Under the pieces are notes generated by a model, which saw only the letters and a list, made by a program, of their open reading frames with translations, ran no database searches and was not told the origin of the DNA. Positions 31,402-40,147 of a stretch of DNA of 64,000 nt are shown here, piece after piece (the first letter of the stretch is position 1; each line of letters starts with the position of its first letter). The position numbers and the translations under genes are program-made. The stretch is from positions 1 to 64,000 of the forward strand of contig NZ_JAAVUP010000008.1 in assembly GCF_012163135.1 (NCBI RefSeq), read 5' to 3'. The stretch comes from Neoroseomonas oryzicola (lineage in GTDB: Bacteria; Pseudomonadota; Alphaproteobacteria; Acetobacterales; Acetobacteraceae).

Positions 31402-32247
31402 TCAACGCGACGGCGTACGGGCACGCTGGGCGGCCCATTGCTCGTCGGTCCAGTCCAGCATTTCCTGCGCCCCGGCCCGCGCGCCGCCGAGCAGCCGCCG
31501 ACCGCCATCGGCGACGACGCATTCGCCGGTGATGTAGCCGGCATGATCGGAGACGAGGAAAGCGGCGAGGTCCGTCAGTTCCTCGTGCTTTCCCGCGCGA
31601 CGCAGCGGCACGCCGCCATGCTCGATGCCGCCGGGCCGCAGGCGCGCGACCGCGGCCTCCGTGGGGAAGGTGCCAGGCGCGATCGCCACCAGGCGGATCC
31701 CGCGCGGTCCCCACTCCACGGCGAGGCTCTGCGTCATTGCGAGCAGCCCGGCCTTCGCCATGGCGGATGGCGCGGTGAAGGCGCCGCCCTGCAGCGCCGA
31801 GAGCGTCAGGATCGAGAGCACCACGCCCGGCTGCCCGGCTTCGATCCAGCGCCGCCCGCACCCGATGGTGCAATAAGCGGCACCATGCAGCGTCGTGCCG
31901 AGCACCGCATCGACGGCACGTGCGGAAAGCCGATGCGTCTGCGCGAGGAAATTCGCCGCCGCGTTGTTCACCAGAATGTCCGCGGGCCCCGCCTGCCAGA
32001 CATCGTCGAGCATCGCCTCGACCGCCGTGGCGTCACGGATGTCGCAGGGATGCGTCGTGACCTGCGCGCCCGGGAGTTCGGCGCGGAGTGCCTCGGCCGT
32101 CGCCTCCAGCACCGCCGCGCGTCGCCCACAGATCGCAAGCGACGCGCCGAGCTCGAGGAACCGCTTGCCGATGGCGCGGCCGAGCCCAGTGCCGCCGCCC
32201 GTCACCAGCGCGCGGCGTCTGGCGAGCAGCCCCGGCGCGAAGGCCAT
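31402..32247 (-). CDS. SDR oxidoreductase resembling 2,4-dienoyl-CoA reductase
   Basis: A 281-residue short-chain dehydrogenase. The NADPH motif is VTGGGTGLGRAIG near residues 15-27. The YxxxK tyrosine is missing: the corresponding block reads PSAMAKAGLLAMTQSLAVEWG. The same lack and a closely similar block (PSASAKAGVEAM) are known in mitochondrial 2,4-dienoyl-CoA reductase, and the NNAAANFL stretch also matches that family. I therefore assign reduction of 2,4-dienoyl-CoA intermediates in the breakdown of unsaturated acyl chains. It starts one base before the end of the preceding crotonase gene, between two crotonases. Confidence 0.8.
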   Translation of the reverse strand: MAFAPGLLARRRALVTGGGTGLGRAIGKRFLELGASLAICGRRAAVLEATAEALRAELPGAQVTTHPCDIRDATAVEAMLDDVWQAGPADILVNNAAANFLAQTHRLSARAVDAVLGTTLHGAAYCTIGCGRRWIEAGQPGVVLSILTLSALQGGAFTAPSAMAKAGLLAMTQSLAVEWGPRGIRLVAIAPGTFPTEAAVARLRPGGIEHGGVPLRRAGKHEELTDLAAFLVSDHAGYITGECVVADGGRRLLGGARAGAQEMLDWTDEQWAAQRARTPSR

Positions 32248-32248
32248 C

Positions 32249-33055
32249 TCAGGCGCCCTTGTAGGTCGGCTTGCGCTTCTCGCGCATCGCCGCGAGGGCC
32301 TCCTTGTGGTCGTCCGTGGTGTGCGCGACCGCCTGCATCGCGGACGACATCTCGAGCACCGTGTCGAGCCGGTTGTTCCACGCCTCCCGCAGCAGCCGCC
32401 GCGCCATGCGCACGGCCTGGGGCGGGTTGGCGGCGACGCGCGCGGCGAGCGCCTTCGCCGCCGGGATCAGTTCCGCATCCGGCACCACGCGGGAGACCAG
32501 CCCGGCCGCCAGCGCTTCCTGCGCCGTCAGCGAATCGCCCGTCAGCGCCATCTCGGACGCCTTTGCGAAGCCGACGATGCGCGGCAGCAGCCAGGCGCCG
32601 CCATCGCCGGGAATGATGCCGAGCTTCACGAAGGATTCGGCGAAGCGCGCGCTCTCGGCCGCGATGCGCAGGTCGCACATGCAGGCAAGGTCGCAGCCCG
32701 CGCCCATCGCCGGCCCGTTCACTGCCGCAATCACCGGCATCTCGAGCTGCTCGAGCAGGCGCGGAATGCGCTGGATGCCCCAGCGGTAATAGCCGCGCGC
32801 CTGGGCCGGGGTGCGCTCCTTGGGCCCGCTCGCCGCCTCGCCCATGCGGCGCACATTGCCGCCGGCGCAGAAGGCGGTGCCGGCGCCGGTCAGGATCGCG
32901 ACCCGCACCTCCTGCCCCGCATCCAGGGAGGACAGCGTGTCGAGCAGCGCGTCCTGCATCTCGGGGTCAAGCGGGTTGCGCGACTCCGCACGATTCATGG
33001 TGAGGAGGGCAATGCCCTCCTCAATCTCGACCTTCAGCGGCGCGTCCATCGGCAT
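32249..33055 (-). CDS. Enoyl-CoA hydratase/isomerase family protein
   Basis: A 268-residue crotonase: LLTMNRAESRNPLDPEM, GAGTAFCAGGNVRRM, then NGPAMGAGCDLACMCDLRIA, with Asp in the usual first-glutamate position, and FVKLGIIPGDGGAW. The GDGGAW form is common in crotonases distinct from FadB/PaaF. It is followed with one base spacing by the SDR gene, and preceded (57 bp) by a Bug binding protein. Precise reaction not determined. Confidence 0.86.
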   Translation of the reverse strand: MPMDAPLKVEIEEGIALLTMNRAESRNPLDPEMQDALLDTLSSLDAGQEVRVAILTGAGTAFCAGGNVRRMGEAASGPKERTPAQARGYYRWGIQRIPRLLEQLEMPVIAAVNGPAMGAGCDLACMCDLRIAAESARFAESFVKLGIIPGDGGAWLLPRIVGFAKASEMALTGDSLTAQEALAAGLVSRVVPDAELIPAAKALAARVAANPPQAVRMARRLLREAWNNRLDTVLEMSSAMQAVAHTTDDHKEALAAMREKRKPTYKGA

Positions 33056-33112
33056 TTCCCCCGTATCAGTCGGCGGAGGATGGAGCGCAGCCGCGGGGCC
33101 GGCAAGCCGGGC

Positions 33113-34102
33113 TCAGCTGGCCTCGATGCCCAGGCGCCGGATCAGCGCCCCCCACTTCTCCGCGTCGGTGCGCACGCGCTGCCCGAAGGCGTCGGTCGAT
33201 TCCGGCGCCATCTCGACGCCCATGCCCTCGAGCCGTTCCTTCACCGCGGGCGTCATCAGGATGCGGTTCAGTTCGGCATTCAGGCGCTGCTGCAGCGCCG
33301 GGTCCATGCCCTTGGGGCCGAAGGCCCCGTACCACACCGCCATCTCGTAGCCCGGCACGCTCTCGCCCACCGTCGGCACGTTCGGCCGGCGGCTCCAGCG
33401 CGTCGCCTCGGTCACCGCGAGCAGCCGCAGCCGCCCGCCCTCGACATGCGGCATGGTCTGGGTCGCGGCGCTGAAGAACAGCTGCGTCTGCCCGCCGACC
33501 GTGTCGGTCACCGCCGGCTGCCCGCCGCGATAGGGCACGTGGACCATCCGCACGCCGGTCATGTTCTCGAACAGTGCGGCGCAGAGGTGATTGGTCGATC
33601 CCGGCCCGGCCGATGCATAGGCCAGCTTGTCCGGGTTGGCGCGGACATAGGCGATGAACTCCGGCACCGTCTGCGCGGGCACCGACGGATGCACGACCAT
33701 CGTGTTGATCGCGAAGCCGAGCATGGCGAGCGGCGTGAAGTCCGCCACGCCGTCGAAGGGCATGGACCGCATCAGCGCGTGGTTCATCGCATGCGTCGAC
33801 ATCGACCCGAACAGCAGCGTCTGCCCGTCCGGCACCGCCTTGGCGACGGCATCGGACCCGATGTTGCCCGAGGCACCGGTGCGGTTCTCGACCAGCACGG
33901 GCTGCCCCAGCGCCTGACCCAGCGGCTCGGCGACGATGCGCCCGAGGATGTCCGTGGTGCCGCCGGGCGCCCAGGGAATGATCAGCCGGATCGGCCGGCT
34001 GAAGGCGGTCTGCGCGGCCAGCGGCAGCGGTGCGAGGAGCGCCGGCGCGGCGAGCAGCGGCCGGCGGCGGATCAGGCGGTGCATGGTGGTCTCCCGGGTC
34101 AT
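33113..34102 (-). CDS. Bug/TctC-family periplasmic binding protein
   Basis: A 329-residue binding protein with signal peptide (LLAAPALLAPLPLAAQ) and IRLIIPWAPGGTTDILGR. YRGGQPAVTDTVGGQTQ is the second typical TctC block. The start is the ATG that forms an ATGA overlap with the GAF gene; a second ATG six codons on (MHRLIRRRPL) is possible. It leads the crotonase/SDR run, so the ligand is probably the acid broken down by those enzymes. No TctA/TctB genes are seen. Confidence 0.88.
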   Translation of the reverse strand: MTRETTMHRLIRRRPLLAAPALLAPLPLAAQTAFSRPIRLIIPWAPGGTTDILGRIVAEPLGQALGQPVLVENRTGASGNIGSDAVAKAVPDGQTLLFGSMSTHAMNHALMRSMPFDGVADFTPLAMLGFAINTMVVHPSVPAQTVPEFIAYVRANPDKLAYASAGPGSTNHLCAALFENMTGVRMVHVPYRGGQPAVTDTVGGQTQLFFSAATQTMPHVEGGRLRLLAVTEATRWSRRPNVPTVGESVPGYEMAVWYGAFGPKGMDPALQQRLNAELNRILMTPAVKERLEGMGVEMAPESTDAFGQRVRTDAEKWGALIRRLGIEAS

Positions 34103-34602
34103 CGATCGTCATCCGGCGCGAGCAGGGCCGGCGCCGCCAACGCTGCAAACACTGCGCCAAGCGCCGCGTCATCCTCGGTGAAATGGCCCGCGGCGTGCAG
34201 CAGGTTCACCGACCCGAGCGGCCGCCCGTTCCAGCGCACCGGCAGGTTCATCGCGCTCCCGAGGCCCATGGCGACGATCTTCTCATGGTCGGGATAGGCC
34301 CAGGCGATGTCGGCGGCGTCGCGCCCGATCCAGGCGCGGCCTTCGACCAGCACGCGCTGCGTCCAGGGATGCTCCCAGTTCACCGGCTTGAAGCCGGAGA
34401 CGGGATAGGCCTTCGGATCGCTGCTGTGGACGCGCCGGTTGCAACCTGCTGCCGCGTCATGGCGCATGATGGTGAACAGGCGATGGCCGATGCAGGCGGC
34501 GGTCGCTGCCTCGAGCGCGGCAAACAGCGCTGCCGGCTGGCCCGGCGAGGCCATGGCGGCGGCCGCCGCGCGAAAATGGGGCGTGGGATCCGGTCGGGTC
34601 AT
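34099..34602 (-). CDS. GAF-domain protein
   Basis: A 167-residue single GAF domain, no output domain. The order of strands ends in AMNLPVRWNGRPLGSVNLLHAAGHFTEDD, typical of small-ligand GAF proteins. The start is the ATG opening MTRPDPTPHF. It overlaps the following Bug protein gene (ATGA). A free GAF protein coupled to a binding protein may sense the imported substrate or act as an enzyme such as a free-methionine-sulfoxide reductase; the Cys pattern of that reductase is not present (only two Cys, residues 37 and 54). Confidence 0.7.
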   Translation of the reverse strand: MTRPDPTPHFRAAAAAMASPGQPAALFAALEAATAACIGHRLFTIMRHDAAAGCNRRVHSSDPKAYPVSGFKPVNWEHPWTQRVLVEGRAWIGRDAADIAWAYPDHEKIVAMGLGSAMNLPVRWNGRPLGSVNLLHAAGHFTEDDAALGAVFAALAAPALLAPDDDR

Positions 34603-34648
34603 CGACAAGCCATAGCGCAAAGCCGCGCCCGGCTCACGGGGGGTAGGG

Positions 34649-36193
34649 TCAGCGTGGCGCGGGGGCCTGGCCCGGCACGGTGATACTCATGGAATCGGAT
34701 CCGACCGCTTCCCGCGCCCGGCGCACTCGCGCCTCGAGCTCCGCGAGCTCGGCGCGCCGTTCCGCGAGCCGCGCCTCGGTCGCCGCGATCTGCCCGGCGA
34801 TCTCCGCACGGCGGCGCTCGACGGCCGCGACCTCGGTCCGCATGGCGTCGACCTGCTGCGCGACCTCGGCGCGGCGCTGCTCGGCCGTGGCGACCGTCGC
34901 ACGAACGGCATCGGCCTGCGCCGCCGCCTCGCTCCGGCGCAGATCGGCCGCCTGGACGTCGGCGCGCAGCCGGTCGGCTTCGGCGGTGAGTTCGCCACGA
35001 CGGCGGTCGGCGGCCGCGACCTCGCCACGCAGCGCCTCGATCTGGGTCGCGAGTTCGGCGCGGCGGCGGTCCGCACCCGCCACCTCGCCGCGCAGCGCCT
35101 CGTTCTGGCGGGCGAGGTCCTGCCGCTGCCGCTCGGACGCCGCGACCTCCTGCCGCAGCGCCTCGGCCTGGCGCTGCAACGCCTCCGCTTCGCCACGCGC
35201 GGCCTGCACCGTCCCCGCGGCCCGGCGGGCCTCCTCGGCCTGGGCGCGGGCGCGCTCGGCCTCTTGGTCCGCCGTGCGCGTGGCGGCCGCGGCGCGGCGC
35301 TCGGCCTCCGCGGCGGCCTCGCGCCGTTCGGTTAGCGTGCGCTCGGCCGTCGCCGCCTCCCCGCGCAGGGCCGCCAGGCGACGTTCCTCGCCCCCCGCCG
35401 TGTCGCGCAGTTCCGTCGCCCGGCGTTCGGCGGCGGCGACCTCGCCGCGCAGCTCGCCGACACGGCCCTGCAGGCCGCGCAGGTCCGTCGCGGCCTGGTC
35501 ACGCGAGGCTGTCAGCCGACCGATCTCGGCCTCGAGCTGCGCCACGCCCTGGCGGCGTGCATTCGCCTCGCCCTGGGCGACATTCGCTGCCTCGCGCGTC
35601 TGGGCAAGGCGCTGTTCCGCCGCGACGACCTCGGCGCGCAGGCCCTCGCGGCGCCGCTCCTCCTCGCCTGCCCGCGCCATCAGCGTGCCGAGCCGGGCTT
35701 CAGCCGCAGCGACCTCCCCGCGCGCCGCTGCCGCGCGCTGCTGCTCGGACTGCGTGTCGCCCCGCAGCACGCCGAGCCGACGTTCCGCCGCGGCGGCCTC
35801 GGCCATCCGGTTCTCCAGCTGAAGCTGGGTCTGCTGCGATTCGGCCCGCAGGGCTTCGAGGCGCCGCGTCTGCGCCTCGAGGCGCTGTCGCAGGGCCTCG
35901 GCCTCCTGGTCCGCCGATCCCCGGTTCTGCTGCGCCGCCGCCAGGTCGCGCCGCGCTGCGGCCAGTTGGCGCTGAACGGCCGCGAGGTCGCCCCGCGCCC
36001 GCCGTTCCGCCGCGAGGGTCTGCTCCAGTTCCGTGACCCGCGTCGTCAGTTCCTGGCCCCGTGCCTGGGAAGCGGCGAGGTCGCGTTCCAACCCCTCGAC
36101 CCGTGCGCTGCGCTCGACGGTCAGGCCGCAGGCGGGCAGCAGGCTCACGGAGGCGAACAGCGCCGCCTTCACGAGTGCGCGGGATCGCGGCAT
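34649..36193 (-). CDS. Long coiled-coil lipoprotein
   Basis: A 514-residue protein. Residues 1-21 form a lipoprotein signal with lipobox LPAC, Cys22 being the acylated residue. From about residue 30 to 490 it is one continuous Ala/Arg/Glu-rich coiled coil with about 14-residue to 28-residue repeats such as ALRGEVAAADRRRGEL. The last 15 residues (VPGQAPAPR) are disordered. AAGGAG stands 12 bases before the ATG. It may span part of the periplasm as a 60-70 nm rod anchored in a membrane. The family is not recognised; functions like outer-membrane tethering or cell-division scaffold are speculation. Codon use is as in its neighbours. Confidence 0.75.
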   Translation of the reverse strand: MPRSRALVKAALFASVSLLPACGLTVERSARVEGLERDLAASQARGQELTTRVTELEQTLAAERRARGDLAAVQRQLAAARRDLAAAQQNRGSADQEAEALRQRLEAQTRRLEALRAESQQTQLQLENRMAEAAAAERRLGVLRGDTQSEQQRAAAARGEVAAAEARLGTLMARAGEEERRREGLRAEVVAAEQRLAQTREAANVAQGEANARRQGVAQLEAEIGRLTASRDQAATDLRGLQGRVGELRGEVAAAERRATELRDTAGGEERRLAALRGEAATAERTLTERREAAAEAERRAAAATRTADQEAERARAQAEEARRAAGTVQAARGEAEALQRQAEALRQEVAASERQRQDLARQNEALRGEVAGADRRRAELATQIEALRGEVAAADRRRGELTAEADRLRADVQAADLRRSEAAAQADAVRATVATAEQRRAEVAQQVDAMRTEVAAVERRRAEIAGQIAATEARLAERRAELAELEARVRRAREAVGSDSMSITVPGQAPAPR

Positions 36194-36331
36194 GGCGGGG
36201 GGCTCTCCTTCGGTCCGGCGACGCGCGGGGTCTGCGCCCCGCGACGCCAATCCGTATAGCAAGGGGCCACCACCCCCCGGGAGTCGAGTCACGCCCGGTT
36301 GCAGGCGCGCACGTTGCGCGTGTGCCCGCGC

Positions 36332-37186
36332 TCACTCCGGCCCCTGGTCGAGCCCCGCGCGCAGCCCGCCATCGGGGTCCGCGACCAGGCCCTCGCGCAG
36401 GAACAGGTCGATCAGCACCAGGTTGACGTTGAACTTCACCTCATCCGTCCGCCGCACGGCATCCAGCACCCGCGCTACCGGCCAGAGCTCGAAGCGCTCG
36501 ACCTCGTCGTCGTTGGGTCGCGGCGTGACCCCCTCGGGGATCTCGAGGTCGTAGACGTGCAGCACGTCCCGCCGCAGCCCCTCGCCGTTCTGCATGACGT
36601 AGGAGACGCGGCCGGCCCGCCGCGCCGTGGCGGCGAGGCCCGGCGGCAGCGACGCCTCCTCCTCCGCTTCCTTGACCAGGCATTCGTCGGGCGACAGGCC
36701 GGCAGGGATCCCGCCAGCCACGATGTTGTCGAGCTGCCCCGGTGCGACCGCCTTGTCGCGCGACCGCACGCCGACCCAAAGGTGCAGCCCGTCCGCCCGC
36801 CGGACGATCCCGTTGACGTGCACGCCCTGGGACATGACGCCGAAGGCCGGCAGGGCGCCGCGGTCCAGCGTCGCGAGCACCGGGCCGTTGCTCGTCTCCC
36901 GCACGTCGAACAATTCGCGGCGGATCCTCAGGAAGCCGCCCGCGGCGAGGGAAGGCAGCGCCTGGGCCAGCGCCTCGCTGCGCGCCCCGGGGCTGCGGAG
37001 CCGGCCGGCCATCGCGACGCCATCCGCGTCGAAATGAAAGTCCCGCGGCCGGAAGGTCAGCGCCTGGGCCAGGTCCGGGCTGACCCAGCCGACCTGCGCC
37101 GTGCCGATCCGGAACGGAATCAGTCCCGCCGGCGAGGTGATGTTGTTGCAGGCGTCGATGTGGCGCTGGAGGCTGGGGTCGGGCAT
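36332..37186 (-). CDS. Nudix hydrolase with N-terminal DUF4743 domain
   Basis: A 284-residue protein. N-terminal domain: LQRHIDACNNI and IPFRIGTAQVGWV (DUF4743). C-terminal Nudix domain: LDNIVAGGIPAGLSPDECLVKEAEEEASLPP, a Nudix box with Lys in place of the usual Arg of the REUXEE part. This architecture is found in proteins related to thiamine-diphosphate phosphatase Tnr3 of yeast; the likely substrates are oxidised or damaged thiamine diphosphates. I chose the ATG at MPDPSLQ; the earlier open frame lacks coding character. Confidence 0.85.
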   Translation of the reverse strand: MPDPSLQRHIDACNNITSPAGLIPFRIGTAQVGWVSPDLAQALTFRPRDFHFDADGVAMAGRLRSPGARSEALAQALPSLAAGGFLRIRRELFDVRETSNGPVLATLDRGALPAFGVMSQGVHVNGIVRRADGLHLWVGVRSRDKAVAPGQLDNIVAGGIPAGLSPDECLVKEAEEEASLPPGLAATARRAGRVSYVMQNGEGLRRDVLHVYDLEIPEGVTPRPNDDEVERFELWPVARVLDAVRRTDEVKFNVNLVLIDLFLREGLVADPDGGLRAGLDQGPE

Positions 37187-37238
37187 GGGCCGATCTTGTC
37201 CCGCGCCGCGCGGCCGGCGCAAACCGCGCGCCGCCCGG

Positions 37239-37403
37239 TTACGCCGCGGCCCCGACGATGGCCTGCCCCGGGCTTCCGGGCAGCGCGGTTTTCGAGGCAT
37301 CCTGCAGCCCGCCCCAGCGCACCGGGATGGCGTCCATGCGCGCGGCGCGCTTCCCCTCGCCGCGCTTCGGCCCCATCTGCGCGAGCCAGTCCGGAGTCCA
37401 CAC
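37239..37403 (-). CDS. Candidate small protein (54 aa), unknown
   Basis: An open frame from GTG (VWTPDWLAQMGPKR) to TAA with 50 of 54 third codon positions G or C, as in true genes here, while the other frames in this gap are poorer. GAAGGGGG precedes the GTG by 6 bases. It fills the gap between the Nudix gene and the divergent exporter. The sequence is basic in the middle and has GLQDAS and GSPGQAIVGAAA near the end. I do not recognise a family. An ATG at 37376 is a second possible start. Confidence 0.4.
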   Translation of the reverse strand: MWTPDWLAQMGPKRGEGKRAARMDAIPVRWGGLQDASKTALPGSPGQAIVGAAA

Positions 37404-37406
37404 CGC

Positions 37407-39281
37407 TTGCCCCCTTCGACAGCCAAGGCCGATGGCAGCCATGTCCGCGCCCTGATCCGCATCGCCCCCTATCTCTGGCCGAAGGGGGAGGTCGAACTGC
37501 GCCTGCGCGTCGTCGCGGCGCTGGTGCTGGTGGCCGCGGCCAAGGCGGCGAACGTGCTGGTGCCGATCGCCTATGCGCGCGCGGTCGACGCGCTGGCGCC
37601 CAAGGATGGCGTCGGCGCCGTCCTCGCCATCCCGGTCGCGCTCATCGTCGGCTACGGGCTGCTGCGCGTCATGTCCTCGGCCTTCGGCGAGTTGCGCAAC
37701 GCCATTTTCGCGAAGGTACAGGCGCGCGCCGCACGGCGCGTGGCGCTCGAGGTCTTCGAGCACCTGCACGCGCTGTCCATGCGCTTCCACATGGACCGGG
37801 CGACGGGCGGCCTGTCGCGCGTGATCGAGCGCGGCGTGCGCGGCATCGCCACCTCGCTGAACTTCCTGCTGTTCAACATCATCCCGACCATCGTCGAGAT
37901 CCTGTTTGTTGCCGTCATCCTGTGGTGGCTGTTCGCGGTGTCCTTCACCGTGACGATGCTCGGGACCATCGCGGCCTATGTCGCCTTCACCCTGCTCTTC
38001 ACCAATTGGCGCCTGCGCTTCCGGCGGCAGATGAACCAGCTGGACGAGGAGGCGAACACCAAGGCGGTGGACAGCCTGCTGAACTACGAAACGGTCAAGT
38101 ACTTCAACAACGAGCCGCACGAGGCCCGCCGCTACGAGGAAAGCCTGACGCGCTACGAGCGCGCCTATGTGCGGTCCGAGACCACGCTCAACATGCTGAA
38201 CGCCGGCCAGGCCTTCATCATGGCGGTGGGGCTGACGATCACCATGCTGCTCGCGGGGTCCGGCATCGCCCAGGGGCACATGACCGTCGGCGACTTCGTG
38301 ATGGTCAACACCTACCTGATCCAGATCTACCAGCCGCTGAACATCCTCGGTTTCGCCTATCGCGAGATCAAGCAGGGGCTGACCGACATGGAGCAGATGT
38401 TCACGCTGCTCGAGGTGCCGGCCGAGGTGAAGGACGCGCCGGGCGCGCCCGCCCTCGCCAAGGGCCCCGGCGAGATCCGTTTCGAGGATGTCCGCTTCGG
38501 CTACCGGCCGGACCGCGAGATCCTGAAGGGCGTCACCTTCACCGTCCCGCCTGGCCGGATGCTCGCGATCGTCGGGCCGACCGGCGCGGGCAAGTCGACC
38601 ATCTCCCGCCTGCTGTTCCGTTTCTACGACGCGACCGGCGGCCGCGTGACGGTCGATGGCGAGGACGTGCGGGGCGTGACGCAGGCCAGCCTGCGCCAGG
38701 CGATCGGCGTCGTGCCGCAGGACACCGTGCTGTTCAACGACACCATCCGCTACAACATCGCCTATGGCCGCCCGGGGGCGAGCGAGGCCGAGATCGAGGA
38801 CGCCGCCCGCCACGCCCAGGTGCACGACTTCGTCATGCGCCTGCCCGAGGGCTACGCGACCCGGGTGGGCGAGCGTGGCCTGAAGCTCTCGGGCGGGGAG
38901 AAGCAGCGCGTCGCCATTGCGCGCACCATCCTCAAGGACCCGCGCATCCTGATCCTGGACGAGGCGACGAGCGCGCTCGACACCCGCACCGAGCAGGAGA
39001 TCCAGGCCGCGCTGCGCGACGTCTCGCGCAACCGCACGACGCTCGTCATCGCGCACCGACTGTCCACGGTGGTGGAGGCCGACGAGATCATCGTCCTGCA
39101 GGACGGCCGCATCGCAGAGCGCGGCACCCATGGCAGCCTGATCGCCGCGGACGGGCTCTACGCCGAGATGTGGCACCGCCAGGCCCAGGCCGTCGCCGCC
39201 GCCGAGGCCGCCGCCCGCGCCCAGGCCGAGGCGGACCTCGACCGTCCCCGCACGGCCCGCATCGGGGAAGCGACGGTCTGA
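37407..39281 (+). CDS. Atm1-type ABC exporter (ATP-binding/permease)
   Basis: A half-size ABC transporter (TMD-NBD) of about 624 residues. Six helices with [19 protein letters not shown], the hallmark of mitochondrial Atm1/bacterial Atm1-like glutathione and Fe-S precursor exporters, precede the ATPase with [22 protein letters not shown] and [12 protein letters not shown]. The C-terminus is Ala-rich. The start is uncertain: no ATG is found in frame outside the Nudix gene, so I took the TTG at 37407, which has GGAG 10 bases before. The conserved region begins at [14 protein letters not shown]. Nfu (40148) nearby supports an Fe-S or thiol export role. Confidence 0.86.
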   Translation: MPPSTAKADGSHVRALIRIAPYLWPKGEVELRLRVVAALVLVAAAKAANVLVPIAYARAVDALAPKDGVGAVLAIPVALIVGYGLLRVMSSAFGELRNAIFAKVQARAARRVALEVFEHLHALSMRFHMDRATGGLSRVIERGVRGIATSLNFLLFNIIPTIVEILFVAVILWWLFAVSFTVTMLGTIAAYVAFTLLFTNWRLRFRRQMNQLDEEANTKAVDSLLNYETVKYFNNEPHEARRYEESLTRYERAYVRSETTLNMLNAGQAFIMAVGLTITMLLAGSGIAQGHMTVGDFVMVNTYLIQIYQPLNILGFAYREIKQGLTDMEQMFTLLEVPAEVKDAPGAPALAKGPGEIRFEDVRFGYRPDREILKGVTFTVPPGRMLAIVGPTGAGKSTISRLLFRFYDATGGRVTVDGEDVRGVTQASLRQAIGVVPQDTVLFNDTIRYNIAYGRPGASEAEIEDAARHAQVHDFVMRLPEGYATRVGERGLKLSGGEKQRVAIARTILKDPRILILDEATSALDTRTEQEIQAALRDVSRNRTTLVIAHRLSTVVEADEIIVLQDGRIAERGTHGSLIAADGLYAEMWHRQAQAVAAAEAAARAQAEADLDRPRTARIGEATV

Positions 39282-39347
39282 CGCCCAAGGGCTTCCCCGC
39301 GCCCCCTACCGGTCCTATCTGCCTTCAGGAAACAAGGAGAACACGGC

Positions 39348-39605
39348 ATGCAACAGGACCCCTCGGGCATGGCCCCGGAGGATCTGAGCCACGCCGGCTC
39401 GGTCGTGGACAAGGCGATCGAGTACATGATGGAGCAGCGCATCGCGCCGATCTCCATCGCGTCCGCCCTGCTCGGCGGGGCGCTCGGCCTGCTCGCCCGG
39501 ACCATGGACGACCGGTCGGTGGCGGCCGTGCTGCGCAATGCCCTGGCCTCAGTCGAGAATGGCGAACTGGCCGAGGCACGGCAGAGCCAGCCACCCCAGG
39601 CTTGA
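39348..39605 (+). CDS. Small protein with one hydrophobic helix (85 aa), unknown
   Basis: An 85-residue protein with AAGGAG 9 bases before the ATG. A helix in ISIASALLGGALGLLARTM (about residues 35-53) could be a membrane segment. It stands between the exporter and rpmB, in the same direction. I do not recognise the family. Confidence 0.65.
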   Translation: MQQDPSGMAPEDLSHAGSVVDKAIEYMMEQRIAPISIASALLGGALGLLARTMDDRSVAAVLRNALASVENGELAEARQSQPPQA

Positions 39606-39701
39606 CGTGGCGGCCCGGCTGGGTCAAAAGCCGCGCCTTCCTCGGTTCCACCCGCGTGCGGGAGTCCTTCCGCGCGCCATGATCGTTTCGGGAATACCAC
39701 C

Positions 39702-39995
39702 ATGGCCCGCCGCTGCGGCATCACCGGCAAGGGCGTCCTGACGGGCAACAACGTCAGCCACGCCAACAACAAGACCCGCCGGCGCTTCCTGCCGAACCTG
39801 CAGGAGACCTCGTTCTGGTCCGACGTGCTCGGCACCCAGGTGAAGATCCGCCTGTCCACCACGGGCATCCGCACCGTGGAGCACAATGGCGGCCTCGATG
39901 CCTTCCTGCTCGGCACCCCCGACCGCAAGCTGGCGGCCGAGGCCGTGACCCTGAAGCGCCGGATCGAGCGCGCCCAGGCCAAGAAGGCGGCCTGA
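39702..39995 (+). CDS. rpmB: 50S ribosomal protein L28
   Basis: A 97-residue basic protein of the large ribosomal subunit, of the long alphaproteobacterial form. [29 protein letters not shown] and [19 protein letters not shown] are diagnostic. GGGAA stands 9 bases before the ATG. A strong terminator follows within 30 bases, so it is a single gene or the end of a transcript. Confidence 0.97.
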   Translation: MARRCGITGKGVLTGNNVSHANNKTRRRFLPNLQETSFWSDVLGTQVKIRLSTTGIRTVEHNGGLDAFLLGTPDRKLAAEAVTLKRRIERAQAKKAA

Positions 39996-40021
39996 ACCGC
40001 GCCGCCTGCGGGCGGATGGAA

Positions 40022-40053
40022 GGGCGGCGCCTCCAGGGGCGGCCGCCTTTTTT
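40022..40053 (+). terminator. Terminator after rpmB
   Basis: GGCGGC (40023-40028) pairs with GCCGCC (40042-40047) around a short loop and is followed by six T (40048-40053), a classical rho-independent terminator. Confidence 0.8.
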
Positions 40054-40147
40054 CATGCCTGGACGCCCCGCCGGGACCGGCCTGTTGCGCCCGGCCCGAT
40101 TCCGGACCACATAGGTCGGGAATCAACGACAGCCGCGGAACGCCGCC

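Noticed and set aside
34680-35822. Repeated codons in the coiled-coil gene as DNA tandem repeat
   Set aside because: The periodicity comes from protein heptads; the DNA repeats are imperfect and no satellite or CRISPR structure is seen.
36299-39682. Plus-strand frame covering the Nudix and Atm1 region
   Set aside because: Crosses the Nudix gene antisense and reads Atm1 in the wrong frame; no conserved motifs.
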